In this document: positions 27,250 to 34,643 of the stretch, in pieces
How positions within the stretch are numbered: position 1 is the stretch's first letter
Layout: each line of letters opens with the position of its first letter
NCBI GenBank assembly: GCA_963710535.1
Contig: CAVQAW010000003.1
Coordinates: 124,001 to 188,000, forward strand
Direction: 5' to 3'
DNA from: Pelagihabitans sp963710535
Lineage (GTDB): Bacteria; Bacteroidota; Bacteroidia; Flavobacteriales; Flavobacteriaceae
DNA: 64,000 nucleotides
The notes under the pieces: model-generated
What the model saw: only the letters and a program-made list of their open reading frames with translations
The model's database searches: none
Told to the model about the DNA's origin: nothing
Made by a program: the position numbers and the translations under genes

Positions 27250-27543
27250 TTGAGGGTAATTGCAAAACGGACTTTGAGGGATTTTTGGGCAAAGCACGCG
27301 GATTGCGAACAACAATTGACGGCTTGGTACAAGGAAACCGAAAAATCGGAATTCAAGAACCTGAACGAATTAAAAAAGGAATATCCAAGTGCCAGTATAT
27401 TGAAGGACAATCGGATTGTTTTCAATATTAAGGGCAATAAGTACAGACTTATCGTAAAATTCAATTTCGACTACCAAATCTGCTGGATCCGCTTTGTTGG
27501 GACCCACGCGGAATATGACAAGATAAACGCAAACGAAATTTAA
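27250..27543 (+). CDS. higB: HigB-type toxin (cassette A)
   Basis: 97 residues from TTG 27,250 (MRVIAKRTLRDFW), chosen because the promoter ends at 27,233 and the family starts here. RIVFNIKGNKYRLIVKFNF and CWIRFVGTHAEYDKI are HigB mRNA-interferase motifs. It cleaves mRNA at the ribosome in known relatives. It precedes its antitoxin, the HigBA order, by one base. Confidence 0.9.
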   Translation: MRVIAKRTLRDFWAKHADCEQQLTAWYKETEKSEFKNLNELKKEYPSASILKDNRIVFNIKGNKYRLIVKFNFDYQICWIRFVGTHAEYDKINANEI

Positions 27544-27544
27544 G

Positions 27545-27901
27545 ATGAAAATAGCACCAATTAGAAACGAAAAAGATTATCAGAACGCACTTGATAGACT
27601 CGAACTGATTTTCGACGCAACAAAAGGTAGTGAACAAGGCGACGAACTCGAAATCCTATCTATTTTGATCGACCGTTATGAAAACGAGAACTTCCCGATT
27701 GGAATGCCGGACCCTATCGAGGCAATCAAATTCCGAATGGAGCAGATGGGTATGAAACAAAAGGACTTGGCAGAAGTAGTGGGATTTAAGAGCAGGGTAA
27801 GCGAGATTTTGAGCAAAAAACGTAAACTTACATTGGATATGATAAGAAAACTCAACACGACTTTACATATTCCAACAGAAGTATTGGTTCAAGATTATTA
27901 A
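27545..27901 (+). CDS. higA: HigA-type antitoxin (cassette A)
   Basis: 118 residues. An N-terminal toxin-binding part (MKIAPIRNEKDYQNALDRL) leads into a helix-turn-helix (FRMEQMGMKQKDLAEVVGFKSRVSEILSKKRKLT in 70-104). Such antitoxins neutralise HigB and repress their own promoter. The stop codon lies 13 bases before the palindrome that closes the cassette. Confidence 0.9.
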   Translation: MKIAPIRNEKDYQNALDRLELIFDATKGSEQGDELEILSILIDRYENENFPIGMPDPIEAIKFRMEQMGMKQKDLAEVVGFKSRVSEILSKKRKLTLDMIRKLNTTLHIPTEVLVQDY

Positions 27902-27913
27902 TAATAAAAGCCT

Positions 27914-28047
27914 GTGCCTAACAATACCTATAATTAATTGCTACCCTTTCCCTATTTAGGAAATTCTTACATTTAAACGGCTTGATCAGAAGATGGAAAA
28001 CCCTAACAGGTTTTACCGCAACTAATTATAGCCCAACCGTTGGCAAC
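27914..28047 (+). repeat. attC-like site A (type 1)
   Basis: Opens GTGCCTAAC, the exact reverse complement of GTTAGGCAC at the start of cassette A (27,172). Closes GTTGGCAAC (28,039-28,047), which belongs to cassette B. CTATAATTAATTGC near the left and GCAACTAATTATAG near the right pair into a long stem. Sites B and J are near-copies. Confidence 0.85.
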
Positions 28048-28076
28048 AAATCACAAAAATTTGCAATTGGTTCGTT

Positions 28077-28107
28077 TTTGGTGTAAATTAGCATCAAAAT
28101 ATCTTTA
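28077..28107 (+). promoter_or_regulatory. Cassette B promoter
   Basis: TTTG at 28,077-28,080, 19 bases, and TATCTTTA at 28,100-28,107, one mismatch from consensus, just upstream of the antitoxin ATG. Confidence 0.5.
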
Positions 28108-28109
28108 TC

Positions 28110-28349
28110 ATGGCAAGACAAAGCATATCGTTTACACAACCAAATGATGAATGGTTAAAGACACAAGTCGATAATCAAGAATACTCAAGCAAAAGCGAAC
28201 TTGTGAATGATTTAATAAGGCAAGCAAGAAGCCAGCAAGTGCAAATTGACTGGATAAAGGCCAAATTAGAGAAAGCCGAAAATAGCGGATTTACAAATGA
28301 CTCAAAGTCTGAAATCTTAAAGCAATCCAAAGCCATGCTTAATGGCTAA
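28110..28349 (+). CDS. ParD/CopG-type antitoxin (cassette B)
   Basis: 79 residues with a ribbon-helix-helix start (SISFTQPNDEWLKTQV ... SKSELVNDLIRQA) and an acidic/helical tail for toxin binding. It overlaps its toxin gene by eight bases, the normal ParDE order. Confidence 0.88.
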   Translation: MARQSISFTQPNDEWLKTQVDNQEYSSKSELVNDLIRQARSQQVQIDWIKAKLEKAENSGFTNDSKSEILKQSKAMLNG

Positions 28350-28629
28350 ATACAGACTGAGCAATTCTGCCAAAGAAGACCTGATACGGATTCATCAATA
28401 CGGAGTCAAGAAATTTGGCATGACCCAAGCGGACAAATATTTCGATTCATTTTTTAAATATTTTGACATTATTGCCGAAAGTCCTTATTCCTTCGAATCA
28501 GTAGCGTTCATAAAAGAAGGTTATAGGCGCTGTGTTTGTGGCTCTGACAGTATTTACTACAAAGTAAATGATAACCTGGTTGAAATTATGGCAATTGTTG
28601 GTAAGCAGGATTTAAAAAATATCCTGTAA
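28342..28629 (+). CDS. ParE-type toxin (cassette B)
   Basis: 95 residues: KYRLSNSAKEDLIRIHQYGVKKFGMTQADKYF at the start and a C-terminal IYYKVNDNLVEIMAIVGKQ strand pair, the RelE/ParE fold. ParE toxins poison DNA gyrase. Start overlaps the antitoxin stop. Confidence 0.88.
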   Translation: MAKYRLSNSAKEDLIRIHQYGVKKFGMTQADKYFDSFFKYFDIIAESPYSFESVAFIKEGYRRCVCGSDSIYYKVNDNLVEIMAIVGKQDLKNIL

Positions 28630-28648
28630 ACTATCGTGCAAAAATACT

Positions 28649-28785
28649 GTTGCCAACAATACCTAAAATTAATCGCTACCCCTTCCCTATCTAGAAAATT
28701 CTTACATTTAAACAGCTTGATCAGCAGACGGAAAACCCTAACAGGTTTTACCGCAACTAATCATAGCACTAAACCGTTTCTTCAC
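28649..28785 (+). repeat. attC-like site B (type 1)
   Basis: Opens GTTGCCAAC, reverse complement of GTTGGCAAC at the start of cassette B (28,039). Internally almost identical to site A (ACCCTAACAGGTTTTACCGC block shared). Closes at GTTTCTTCAC (28,776-28,785), whose complement is not found at the end of cassette C, so the left edge of C has changed. Confidence 0.82.
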
Positions 28786-28800
28786 TTATAATAAAATACT

Positions 28801-28820
28801 TATCTTTGACGTTAGTAACG
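28801..28820 (+). promoter_or_regulatory. Cassette C minus-seven element and small palindrome
   Basis: TATCTTTG (28,801-28,808) is a perfect minus-seven element; CGTTA-G-TAACG (28,810-28,820) follows at the transcript start and could bind the antitoxin. Confidence 0.5.
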
Positions 28821-28829
28821 CGAAAAGAT

Positions 28830-29111
28830 ATGATATTATCCTTTGGTTCCAAAGCAACCGAACAAATTTGGAACGGAATTCGAGTTAAGAAAATGCCAAT
28901 CGAAGTTCAAAACGTGGGACGTCGGAAACTAAGAATGCTGAATAACTCGCAAGACATTTCGGATTTACGGATTCCGCCATCAAACCGACTTGAAAAATTA
29001 TCCGGAAAATTGAGCAAGTTTCATAGTATAAGGATTAACAAACAATGGCGGATAATCTTCATTTGGGACAAAGGAAACGTAAGCGAAGTGGAAATAATTG
29101 ATTATCACTAA
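28830..29111 (+). CDS. higB: HigB/RelE-type toxin (cassette C)
   Basis: 93 residues from MILSFGSKATEQIWNG; the ATG at 28,806 lies inside the promoter and was not used. KLSGKLSKFHSIRINKQWRIIFIW is the family core. The Ile/Trp-rich end reads VSEVEIIDYH, typical of HigB of the RelE superfamily. Followed by its antitoxin after ten bases. Confidence 0.92.
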   Translation: MILSFGSKATEQIWNGIRVKKMPIEVQNVGRRKLRMLNNSQDISDLRIPPSNRLEKLSGKLSKFHSIRINKQWRIIFIWDKGNVSEVEIIDYH

Positions 29112-29121
29112 AAAGTAAGAA

Positions 29122-29424
29122 ATGGAAAAGTTAGCAAATGTACATCCTGGCGAAATCTTGTTTTACGAGTTTCTCGAACCTCTTGAAATTACAGCTTATC
29201 GACTATCAAAAGATTTGAAAATACCCCAAACACGGATTTCGGAAATCGTAAAAGGTAATCGCAGAATAACAGCCGACACAGCTTTACGATTAAGTAAATA
29301 TTTCGGGAATTCCGCCAAGTTCTGGCTCGGACTTCAAGATGATTACGATATTGAAGAAGAGAAAGAAACAAAGGAATCAGAACTGAATGAAATCAAGCAC
29401 TACGAGAATAAAAACGTTGCCTAA
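29122..29424 (+). CDS. higA: HigA-type XRE antitoxin (cassette C)
   Basis: 100 residues: NVHPGEILFYEFLEPLEITAYRLSKDLKIPQTRISEIVKGNRRIT holds the helix-turn-helix (about 25-50), then LSKYFGNSAKFWLGLQDDYD, the HigA signature. The stop codon TAA lies within the first core of the closing attC-like site (GCCTAAC). Confidence 0.93.
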   Translation: MEKLANVHPGEILFYEFLEPLEITAYRLSKDLKIPQTRISEIVKGNRRITADTALRLSKYFGNSAKFWLGLQDDYDIEEEKETKESELNEIKHYENKNVA

Positions 29425-29616
29425 CACAACCTATAAACAATACGGACTTCGGGCTTGTCCGTAAGGTTTGTGTGTTTTTATGATGACCGCAAAATCTTTG
29501 GGATTTTGCTTTAAACAAGGAAAAGAAAAAACAAAATTAAAAGATTTCGCTACGTGTATGGCGGAAAGCAAACGCCAGTTTGCTCCCGTACTGTTCATAG
29601 CTAAAACGTTATGTGC
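29416..29616 (+). repeat. attC-like site C (type 2, long)
   Basis: Opens GTTGCCTAAC and closes GTTATGTGC (29,608-29,616). Outer arms CTATAAACAATACGG and CCGTACTGTTCATAG pair with two mismatches. Inside sits a separate hairpin, GCAAAATC-TTTGG-GATTTTGC. Sites F, K and a relic near 48.0 kb share this nested design. ORFs across it are not genes. The stretch 29,617-29,782 before the next gene holds only the start of cassette D. Confidence 0.8.
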
Positions 29617-29741
29617 AAGCGGAAAAAAATTGAGTAATACCATCAAACTTCTTCTCTTAAACATTAAAATTTAGAGCCGATTTCTTCACTATTAAAAAAT
29701 TTCTTCAAAAAAGTGTGATTTTTGAAACCATTGTGCGAATA

Positions 29742-29768
29742 ATTAAGAAAGGAATAATATTTCTTAAT
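29742..29768 (+). promoter_or_regulatory. Perfect inverted repeat before cassette D genes
   Basis: ATTAAGAAA and TTTCTTAAT form nine-base arms around nine bases, 14 bases ahead of the lipoprotein start. It may be an operator or an mRNA hairpin. Confidence 0.5.
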
Positions 29769-29782
29769 AAAATCTAACTAAA

Positions 29783-29974
29783 ATGGAACACAAAAACATC
29801 AGCTTAATTATTGTTATCGTTACAGCTTTTACAATACTCGCAACAGGTTGTAGCATTTCAATAACGAGAAATTATTATAGTGCAAAACCAAAAGCCCCAA
29901 TAAAGACAGACAGTACAACCTATGTTTTAAAATTAGGTTCTCAAACGCACAAACCGAATGATGGACAAAGATAG
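29783..29974 (+). CDS. Small lipoprotein (cassette D)
   Basis: 63 residues with a hydrophobic start and lipobox (LATGC, cysteine at about 23), then ITRNYYSAKPKAPIKTDS. It overlaps the sigma factor gene by 17 bases, so both are translated from one message. Function unknown; the coupling suggests a surface element of the sigma system. Confidence 0.65.
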   Translation: MEHKNISLIIVIVTAFTILATGCSISITRNYYSAKPKAPIKTDSTTYVLKLGSQTHKPNDGQR

Positions 29975-30470
29975 AACAGCCAATTTTCTCGTTATTGTTG
30001 AGAACAATAAAGGTATTCTATTTAAAGTAGCAAACTCATATTGTCGGAACATTGAAGACAGGAAAGACCTCGTTCAAGAAATTATTTTGCAGTTGTGGAA
30101 ATCATTTGACAGCTACAACGAAAAATTTAAATATTCAACTTGGATATACCGAATTTCCTTGAATGTAGCCATTTCGTTCTACAGGAAAGAGAACAGTAGA
30201 AAACGGATTTCAAACCCGATTACAACAGATATTTTCGATTTTTCCGACAAAGAAATATCTGATGAAAAAGAAACCAACTTGGGAATATTGAATCATATAA
30301 TTTCAGAATTAAATGATTTGAACAAAGCCCTAATGTTGCTATACCTCGAAGAAAAAAGTTACAAGGAAATTTCAGAAATCATCGGAATTACAGAAACCAA
30401 TGTTGCAACAAAAATCGGCAGAATTAAAAGCATACTAAAAAAGGAATTCAATCAACTTAAAAATCAATAA
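29958..30470 (+). CDS. ECF-type RNA polymerase sigma factor (cassette D)
   Basis: 170 residues. Region 2: NNKGILFKVANSYCRNIEDRKDLVQEIILQLWKSF over about 13-47 and KYSTWIYRISLNVAISFYRK. Region 4: YLEEKSYKEISEIIGITETNVATKIGRIKSILK, a helix-turn-helix. It directs RNA polymerase to a set of unknown promoters. The next gene encodes a membrane protein one base downstream, the usual place of an anti-sigma factor. Confidence 0.92.
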   Translation: MMDKDRTANFLVIVENNKGILFKVANSYCRNIEDRKDLVQEIILQLWKSFDSYNEKFKYSTWIYRISLNVAISFYRKENSRKRISNPITTDIFDFSDKEISDEKETNLGILNHIISELNDLNKALMLLYLEEKSYKEISEIIGITETNVATKIGRIKSILKKEFNQLKNQ

Positions 30471-30471
30471 A

Positions 30472-31137
30472 ATGGAAAATATAGAACTTATAAATATTTG
30501 GAAAGAGCAAAATGTCAAAATAGAAAAAACATTGACAATTAATAAATTACTTTTAAAAGAGACTATTGGCAGAAAGGCAGAATCTACTTTAAACGGCTTG
30601 GTTAAATTAAAAACGGCAGGAATAGTAGCTTTTGTATTTTATCTTCTCCTCTTAGGCTACGCCTTGTTTTATGCTATTTCAAATTATTCTTCGGCAAGTA
30701 ATTATTTTATTGTTTCAGTTTCAGCAATCGCTTTGATAAATATAAAAGGGTTTGCAGACTATATTAAACATCTTGCTTGGACAAAAAATATAAATTACGA
30801 TGGTAGCATAATGGAAATTCAGAAACAATTATCAAGACTTCAACTTTCCATAATTGACCACGCCAAAATTATGTGTTTGCAATTTCCCTTTTTTACAACA
30901 TTTTATTTGAGTGACAATTGGTTTCCACAAAACGTGGGATTACCATATATTATCTTTCAAATAATCCTAACAGGTAGTTTTATTTACTTTTCCTTTTGGT
31001 TGTATAAAAATCACAAACCCGAAAACTTGAATAAAAAATGGTTTAGAAAGTTAATAGCAGGTTCGGGCGGAAAATCCGTTGAAAAAGCCATTGAATTCTA
31101 CAGAGAAATAGAAGAATTTGAAAAGGAAAATGGTTGA
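30472..31137 (+). CDS. Membrane protein, probable anti-sigma partner (cassette D)
   Basis: 221 residues. A cytoplasmic N-terminal stretch (about 1-50, rich in charged helices) is followed by two helices (52-72, 77-100), a cytoplasmic loop, and two more helices (about 142-160, 163-180). It has no recognised zinc motif. Position after the sigma gene, and the soluble N terminus, suggest it holds the sigma factor at the membrane; this is inference. Confidence 0.65.
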   Translation: MENIELINIWKEQNVKIEKTLTINKLLLKETIGRKAESTLNGLVKLKTAGIVAFVFYLLLLGYALFYAISNYSSASNYFIVSVSAIALINIKGFADYIKHLAWTKNINYDGSIMEIQKQLSRLQLSIIDHAKIMCLQFPFFTTFYLSDNWFPQNVGLPYIIFQIILTGSFIYFSFWLYKNHKPENLNKKWFRKLIAGSGGKSVEKAIEFYREIEEFEKENG

Positions 31138-31150
31138 ATAAAAAAAGCCA

Positions 31151-31286
31151 GCACATAACAGTGTATCTAAAAAAATAGGCGAAATAGTAATAAATTCAAG
31201 GTTTTTGGCTCGTATCAAAGTTGGTACTTAACCGAAAGTTTAGAGCTTCGAAATCGCCTACTTTTCATATACGAACCGTTAGTGGC
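31151..31286 (+). repeat. attC-like site D
   Basis: Opens GCACATAAC, exact reverse complement of GTTATGTGC at the start of cassette D. Closes GTTAGTGGC (31,278-31,286). GTGTATC ... ATAGGCGA pairs with TCGCCTA ... ATATAC to give a long stem. Confidence 0.83.
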
Positions 31287-31409
31287 AATGGTCCCGCACC
31301 GCTACGTCAAAGCTTGATTTTTGATACTTGAAGGGCATCAAATTGATACCTTTATACACTTTGTAACATCTTAAGCCTGACTCTCGTCTTATCAGAAAAT
31401 ATTAATTTC

Positions 31410-31937
31410 ATGATACAAGACAAAAATCTCCCAATTAAAATTGGAATGGTGCTAGGCACAACCTTAGGCATAGTGGTGATCAGCATTGGCATCATACGAT
31501 ATAAAACAGGTATGATTGTTCGAAACGAACAAACACTAAACTATGTATATTGGACAATATTTGCATTGTCTGTATTTTTTGCCGTGTCCCGATTTAGAAA
31601 ACTTGACCCTTCCTCTTTTTCATTGCGTAAAACAGTGAAAATTGGCATATTAGCCGGACTCTTGAGCGGGGCATTATATACAATCTATATTATCATCCTT
31701 AACAATTATATTGTTCCAGACCTTTCTTCTCAAGTAGTCGAGTATTATAAGCAGGAGCTTGCCTCAAATAGCTCCGAATTATCTAAAGAAGACATTCTAG
31801 ATTCAATAGCTGTAACAGAATTAAACCCAGCCATTAGGGGCTTTATCTACATTTTTGTGTGTATGGTTTTCGGAACCTTATATTCTATATTGAGTATCAT
31901 AGTACTGAAGCGATTCCATATGTTCCGAATTAAATAA
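31410..31937 (+). CDS. DUF4199 membrane protein (cassette E)
   Basis: 175 residues with four hydrophobic helices (about 10-27, 43-58, 72-96, 145-165) and a loop containing VVEYYKQELASNSSELSKEDILDS, the pattern of DUF4199 proteins. Function unknown. It is the only gene in the cassette. Confidence 0.8.
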   Translation: MIQDKNLPIKIGMVLGTTLGIVVISIGIIRYKTGMIVRNEQTLNYVYWTIFALSVFFAVSRFRKLDPSSFSLRKTVKIGILAGLLSGALYTIYIIILNNYIVPDLSSQVVEYYKQELASNSSELSKEDILDSIAVTELNPAIRGFIYIFVCMVFGTLYSILSIIVLKRFHMFRIK

Positions 31938-31951
31938 AATTTAAAACCACT

Positions 31952-32088
31952 GCCACTAACACCGGCTATAATCCATTGCTGCTTTATCACTAAATTTAAA
32001 CCTATTAACCATTAACACGGTCCGATTTCTCCCGGACAATTTCCGTTGGAAATGTCCACACCGTAATCATAGCTTTAACGTTGGGTGT
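31952..32088 (+). repeat. attC-like site E
   Basis: Opens GCCACTAAC, exact complement of GTTAGTGGC at 31,278. Closes GTTGGGTGT (32,080-32,088). The tip is a strong hairpin, GGACAATTTCC-GTT-GGAAATGTCC, with one bulged base, as in attC sites. Confidence 0.85.
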
Positions 32089-32100
32089 AATTTTGAAAAT

Positions 32101-32131
32101 TTGACTATTGTACCAATTTTTGGTATATTTG
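32101..32131 (+). promoter_or_regulatory. Cassette F promoter with operator palindrome
   Basis: TTG at 32,101-32,103, 20 bases, TATATTTG at 32,124-32,131. TACCA-ATTTT-TGGTA (32,111-32,125) lies between them, where a ParD repressor would block polymerase. Confidence 0.65.
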
Positions 32132-32147
32132 ATTAAAATATACTGGA

Positions 32148-32390
32148 ATGAGCAAAAACACATCAATATCACTCGGAACTTATTTCGACCAATTTATCCA
32201 TAATCGAATTTCGGAAGGAAGGTTTAAAAACGTTAGCGAAGTCGTTCGTGCTGGACTCAGACTTTTGGAAGAAGAAGAAAACAAGGTCAAAGCACTTCGA
32301 AGCGCCGTTCAAGAAGGAATTGACAGCGGAATTGCACACGATTTCGATCCAAAAAAGCATTTGCAATCGTTAAAAGCCAACAAGCGTTAA
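32148..32390 (+). CDS. parD: ParD-type antitoxin (cassette F)
   Basis: 80 residues: TSISLGTYFDQFIHNRISEGRFKNVSEVVRAGLRLLEEEE is a ribbon-helix-helix of the CC2985 group, followed by DSGIAHDFDPKKHL, the toxin-binding segment. One base separates it from the toxin gene. Confidence 0.92.
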   Translation: MSKNTSISLGTYFDQFIHNRISEGRFKNVSEVVRAGLRLLEEEENKVKALRSAVQEGIDSGIAHDFDPKKHLQSLKANKR

Positions 32391-32391
32391 A

Positions 32392-32691
32392 ATGGCTAAA
32401 TACAATTTGACCAACAGGGCAGTTGAGGATTTAGCTGATATATGGAATTATACTTATGAAGAGTGGTCGGAAAAGCAAGCTGATACTTATTACGATATGT
32501 TAATCGACAATTGTAAAAGGATTGCGAAAAATCCGAGTTTGGGAAAAAACTATGACGGGATTGTAAAAAATCTGTTTGGATTAAGGACTAATAGACATAT
32601 CATATTCTATCGGCAAATAACGAAAAATGAAATTGAAGTGACCAGAATTTTGCACGAACGAATGGACTTGGAAAATAGAATACTAGAATAA
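32392..32691 (+). CDS. parE: ParE-type toxin (cassette F)
   Basis: 99 residues. YNLTNRAVEDLADIWNYTYEEWSEKQAD opens the RelE/ParE fold; GLRTNRHIIFYRQI and ILHERMDLENRI close it. Probably a gyrase poison. Twenty-five bases of its 3' end (32,659-32,683) recur exactly at 48,177-48,201 in a relic. Confidence 0.92.
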   Translation: MAKYNLTNRAVEDLADIWNYTYEEWSEKQADTYYDMLIDNCKRIAKNPSLGKNYDGIVKNLFGLRTNRHIIFYRQITKNEIEVTRILHERMDLENRILE

Positions 32692-32696
32692 AAACT

Positions 32697-33048
32697 ACAC
32701 CCAACACAACCTATAAACAATGCGGGGTTCATGCCTTATCACAGGGTTTGCGCATTTTTATAAGGTCCGCAAAATCTTTGGGATTTTGCTTTTTAGCGGG
32801 CAAAGAAAAAAGAAAACCAAAAGATTTCGCTATGTGCGTGGCGGAAAGCAGACGCCAGTTTGCCCCCGTACTGTTCATAGCTCAGGAAATTATAAAGAGA
32901 ACTTTCAGTCCGCTAAGCAGGAGTTTACAAAGGTTTTCAGAAAATATAGGTATCCCGAAACAGGTACATACCGACAACGGAAGTCCGTTCGGATCTGTAG
33001 CCGCCATCCAAAGATATACCAGATAACCAAACACAAACCGTTGTGTGC
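32697..33048 (+). repeat. attC-like site F (type 2, long, with insertion)
   Basis: Opens ACACCCAAC, exact complement of GTTGGGTGT at 32,080. It follows the type 2 design (CTATAAACAATGCGG, inner GCAAAATC hairpin, CGTACTGTTCATAGCT) to about 32,882. Then about 150 extra bases, including a transposase relic, precede the closing GTTGTGTGC (33,040-33,048). No gene is present between 32,692 and 33,098. Confidence 0.78.
32950..33023 (+). pseudogene. IS481-type transposase fragment
   Basis: In frame with a longer open stretch, the text IPKQVHTDNGSPFGSVAA IQRYTR is read; the DDE core of IS481 family transposases has TDNGSPF at its second aspartate. Only about 25 codons remain, without ends or inverted repeats. 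It sits inside site F. Confidence 0.65.
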
Positions 33049-33098
33049 AATTAATAGAACAGATTCTAAAATTCAATTTAAAGTAATAAACAAACAAT

Positions 33099-33563
33099 AT
33101 GAATAAGAATACCAAAGCGTACATATATCAGCCTGATGAAAGCGAATTACGTTGGATGGGGAAAACATCAACTAATTTTCTGGCTACAGGAGTACTAACT
33201 GGCGGAGTCTTTGCCCTCGTTGAAGAGCACTCAATACATGGTATAAGTGTCCCATTGCACAAACATGATAACGATGTTGAGTCTTTCTACATACTCGAAG
33301 GTGAAGTGACTTTCTTTCTTGACAGTAAGCCCGGTGTGCGAGCCATTTCGGGTGCGTTCGTCCATATTCCGCAGGGCACAGTACACGGCTTCCGCATCGA
33401 GTCAGAGACAGTACGCTACCTAATATTGACAACCCCACATCATGCAGAGTTCTACCGGGCTATAACCTTGCCTACGACAGAAGGAACTGTAGATGATGCT
33501 GTAATTGGTAAAGCTTGTCAGGAATATGGTGTTGAGTTCATAGGGCCGCTTCCTGAAAAATAA
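33099..33563 (+). CDS. Cupin-domain protein (cassette G)
   Basis: 154 residues. Cupin motif 1 is SVPLHKHDNDVESFYILEG and motif 2 GAFVHIPQGTVHGFRI, with histidines and glutamate placed to bind a metal. It resembles the quercetinase-like single cupins; substrate unknown. It is the only gene of the cassette. Confidence 0.88.
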   Translation: MNKNTKAYIYQPDESELRWMGKTSTNFLATGVLTGGVFALVEEHSIHGISVPLHKHDNDVESFYILEGEVTFFLDSKPGVRAISGAFVHIPQGTVHGFRIESETVRYLILTTPHHAEFYRAITLPTTEGTVDDAVIGKACQEYGVEFIGPLPEK

Positions 33564-33629
33564 TCAAGTAGGAGCTAATTAAAGATTTTTAGGTGATAGA
33601 TTGGAACGAAATAAAACCAGGCTTTAACT

Positions 33630-33766
33630 GCACACAACAAGGGGTTTGCGAAAGCGGGGGTTATGTGCTTCGTAGATACATTTGTGCAAGGTGGATGTTC
33701 AGTTCTCCGCATGAAGTTTAGTGCAAAAACAACCCCGCCATCGCAAACCCCCGAAACGTTGTGGTG
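33630..33766 (+). repeat. attC-like site G
   Basis: Opens GCACACAAC, exact complement of GTTGTGTGC at 33,040. Closes GTTGTGGTG (33,758-33,766). A very strong stem: GGGGTTTGCG with CGCAAACCCC, and GCGGGGGTT with AACCCCGC, with unpaired bases on one side. Confidence 0.88.
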
Positions 33767-33854
33767 CATTATCCCACTTTACCGAAAAACTTCACAAAAC
33801 GGTGTTAAATTCAAAAATATAATGTAATTTTGTATCCAAGTAGATACACTTTTT

Positions 33855-34152
33855 ATGTATTTTATTGAGAAAACGATTGAATTCGATAAATGGATTAGAA
33901 AACTGAAGGACTTGAAAGCCAAGGCGAAAATCCTGTTCAGGATCCAGAAAATAGAAAGTGACGGACATTTTGGAGATTGTAAACCTGTGGGTGCCGGAAT
34001 TATGGAGTTGCGAGTGAATTTTGCAAAAGGTTATAGAGTTTACTTCAAAGAAAAAGACGGGAAAATAATTGTTCTGCTGATTGGTAGGAGATAAGTCAAC
34101 CAGCAAAAAGATATTGCGAAAGCAAAAGAAATCTGGAAAAAATTAAAGAAAT
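33855..34152 (+). pseudogene. RelE/HigB-type toxin with damaged C terminus (cassette H)
   Basis: The open frame gives 79 residues (33,855-34,094): FIEKTIEFDKWIRKLKDLKAKAKIL and MELRVNFAKGYRVYFKEKDGKIIVLLIG. Relatives continue with GGDKS and a terminal helix. Here GDKST and then QQKDIAKAKEIWKKLKK appear in two other frames up to 34,152, so two small indels near 34,086 and 34,101 cut off the last helix. The toxin may be weakened. Antitoxin follows. Confidence 0.78.
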
Positions 34153-34159
34153 AGAAAAT

Positions 34160-34444
34160 ATGGGAACTTCAAAATTTGACATAGCTGATTATTTGGACAG
34201 TAAGGAAATGATTGCCGAGTATCTCAATACAGTTTTGGAAGAAGGAGATAACGCAGATGTAATCAATGCGATCGGACATATTGCAAAGGCGATTGGAATG
34301 ACCAAAATAGCGGAGGAAACAGGATTGAGCAGACCGAGTTTGTACAAAGCTTTATCGGACGGGGCAAAACCTCAATTTGCTACAATAATGAAAGTTTTAA
34401 AAGCGATTGGAGGCCAAATCCAAGTGAATCCAATGTCCGCCTGA
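34160..34444 (+). CDS. Addiction-module antidote protein, HigA/COG3636 type (cassette H)
   Basis: 94 residues: FDIADYLDSKEMIAEYLNTVLEEGD, then a helix-turn-helix (MTKIAEETGLSRPSLYKALSDGAKPQF) and the ending MKVLKAIGGQIQVNP. It pairs with the RelE-like toxin just upstream. It appears intact. Confidence 0.9.
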   Translation: MGTSKFDIADYLDSKEMIAEYLNTVLEEGDNADVINAIGHIAKAIGMTKIAEETGLSRPSLYKALSDGAKPQFATIMKVLKAIGGQIQVNPMSA

Positions 34445-34454
34445 AAAATAACGA

Positions 34455-34627
34455 CACCACAACACCGGCTATAATTCATTGCTGCCCTCCCCTAATTTGA
34501 AAATTCCTACTTTTATAAGGCCTGATTTCTAAACTGGAAAATCTTTCGGATTTCCCTCTGGTTCGTTCCCTTTTTAGTAAGTTAGTTGTTTAAACACGCA
34601 ACTATCCTTACACAAACCGTTGTCGGT
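34455..34627 (+). repeat. attC-like site H (type 3)
   Basis: Opens CACCACAAC, exact complement of GTTGTGGTG at 33,758. Closes GTTGTCGGT (34,619-34,627). Its right half, about 85 bases from GGAAAATCTTTCGGATTTCC to the end, is repeated nearly unchanged in site I. Confidence 0.84.
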
Positions 34628-34643
34628 CATTTAGAAAACATAC

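Noticed and set aside
29431..29674. Open frames (both strands) between cassettes C and D
   Set aside because: They lie in the type 2 palindrome; the similar translation at 32,748 reflects the repeated site, not a protein.
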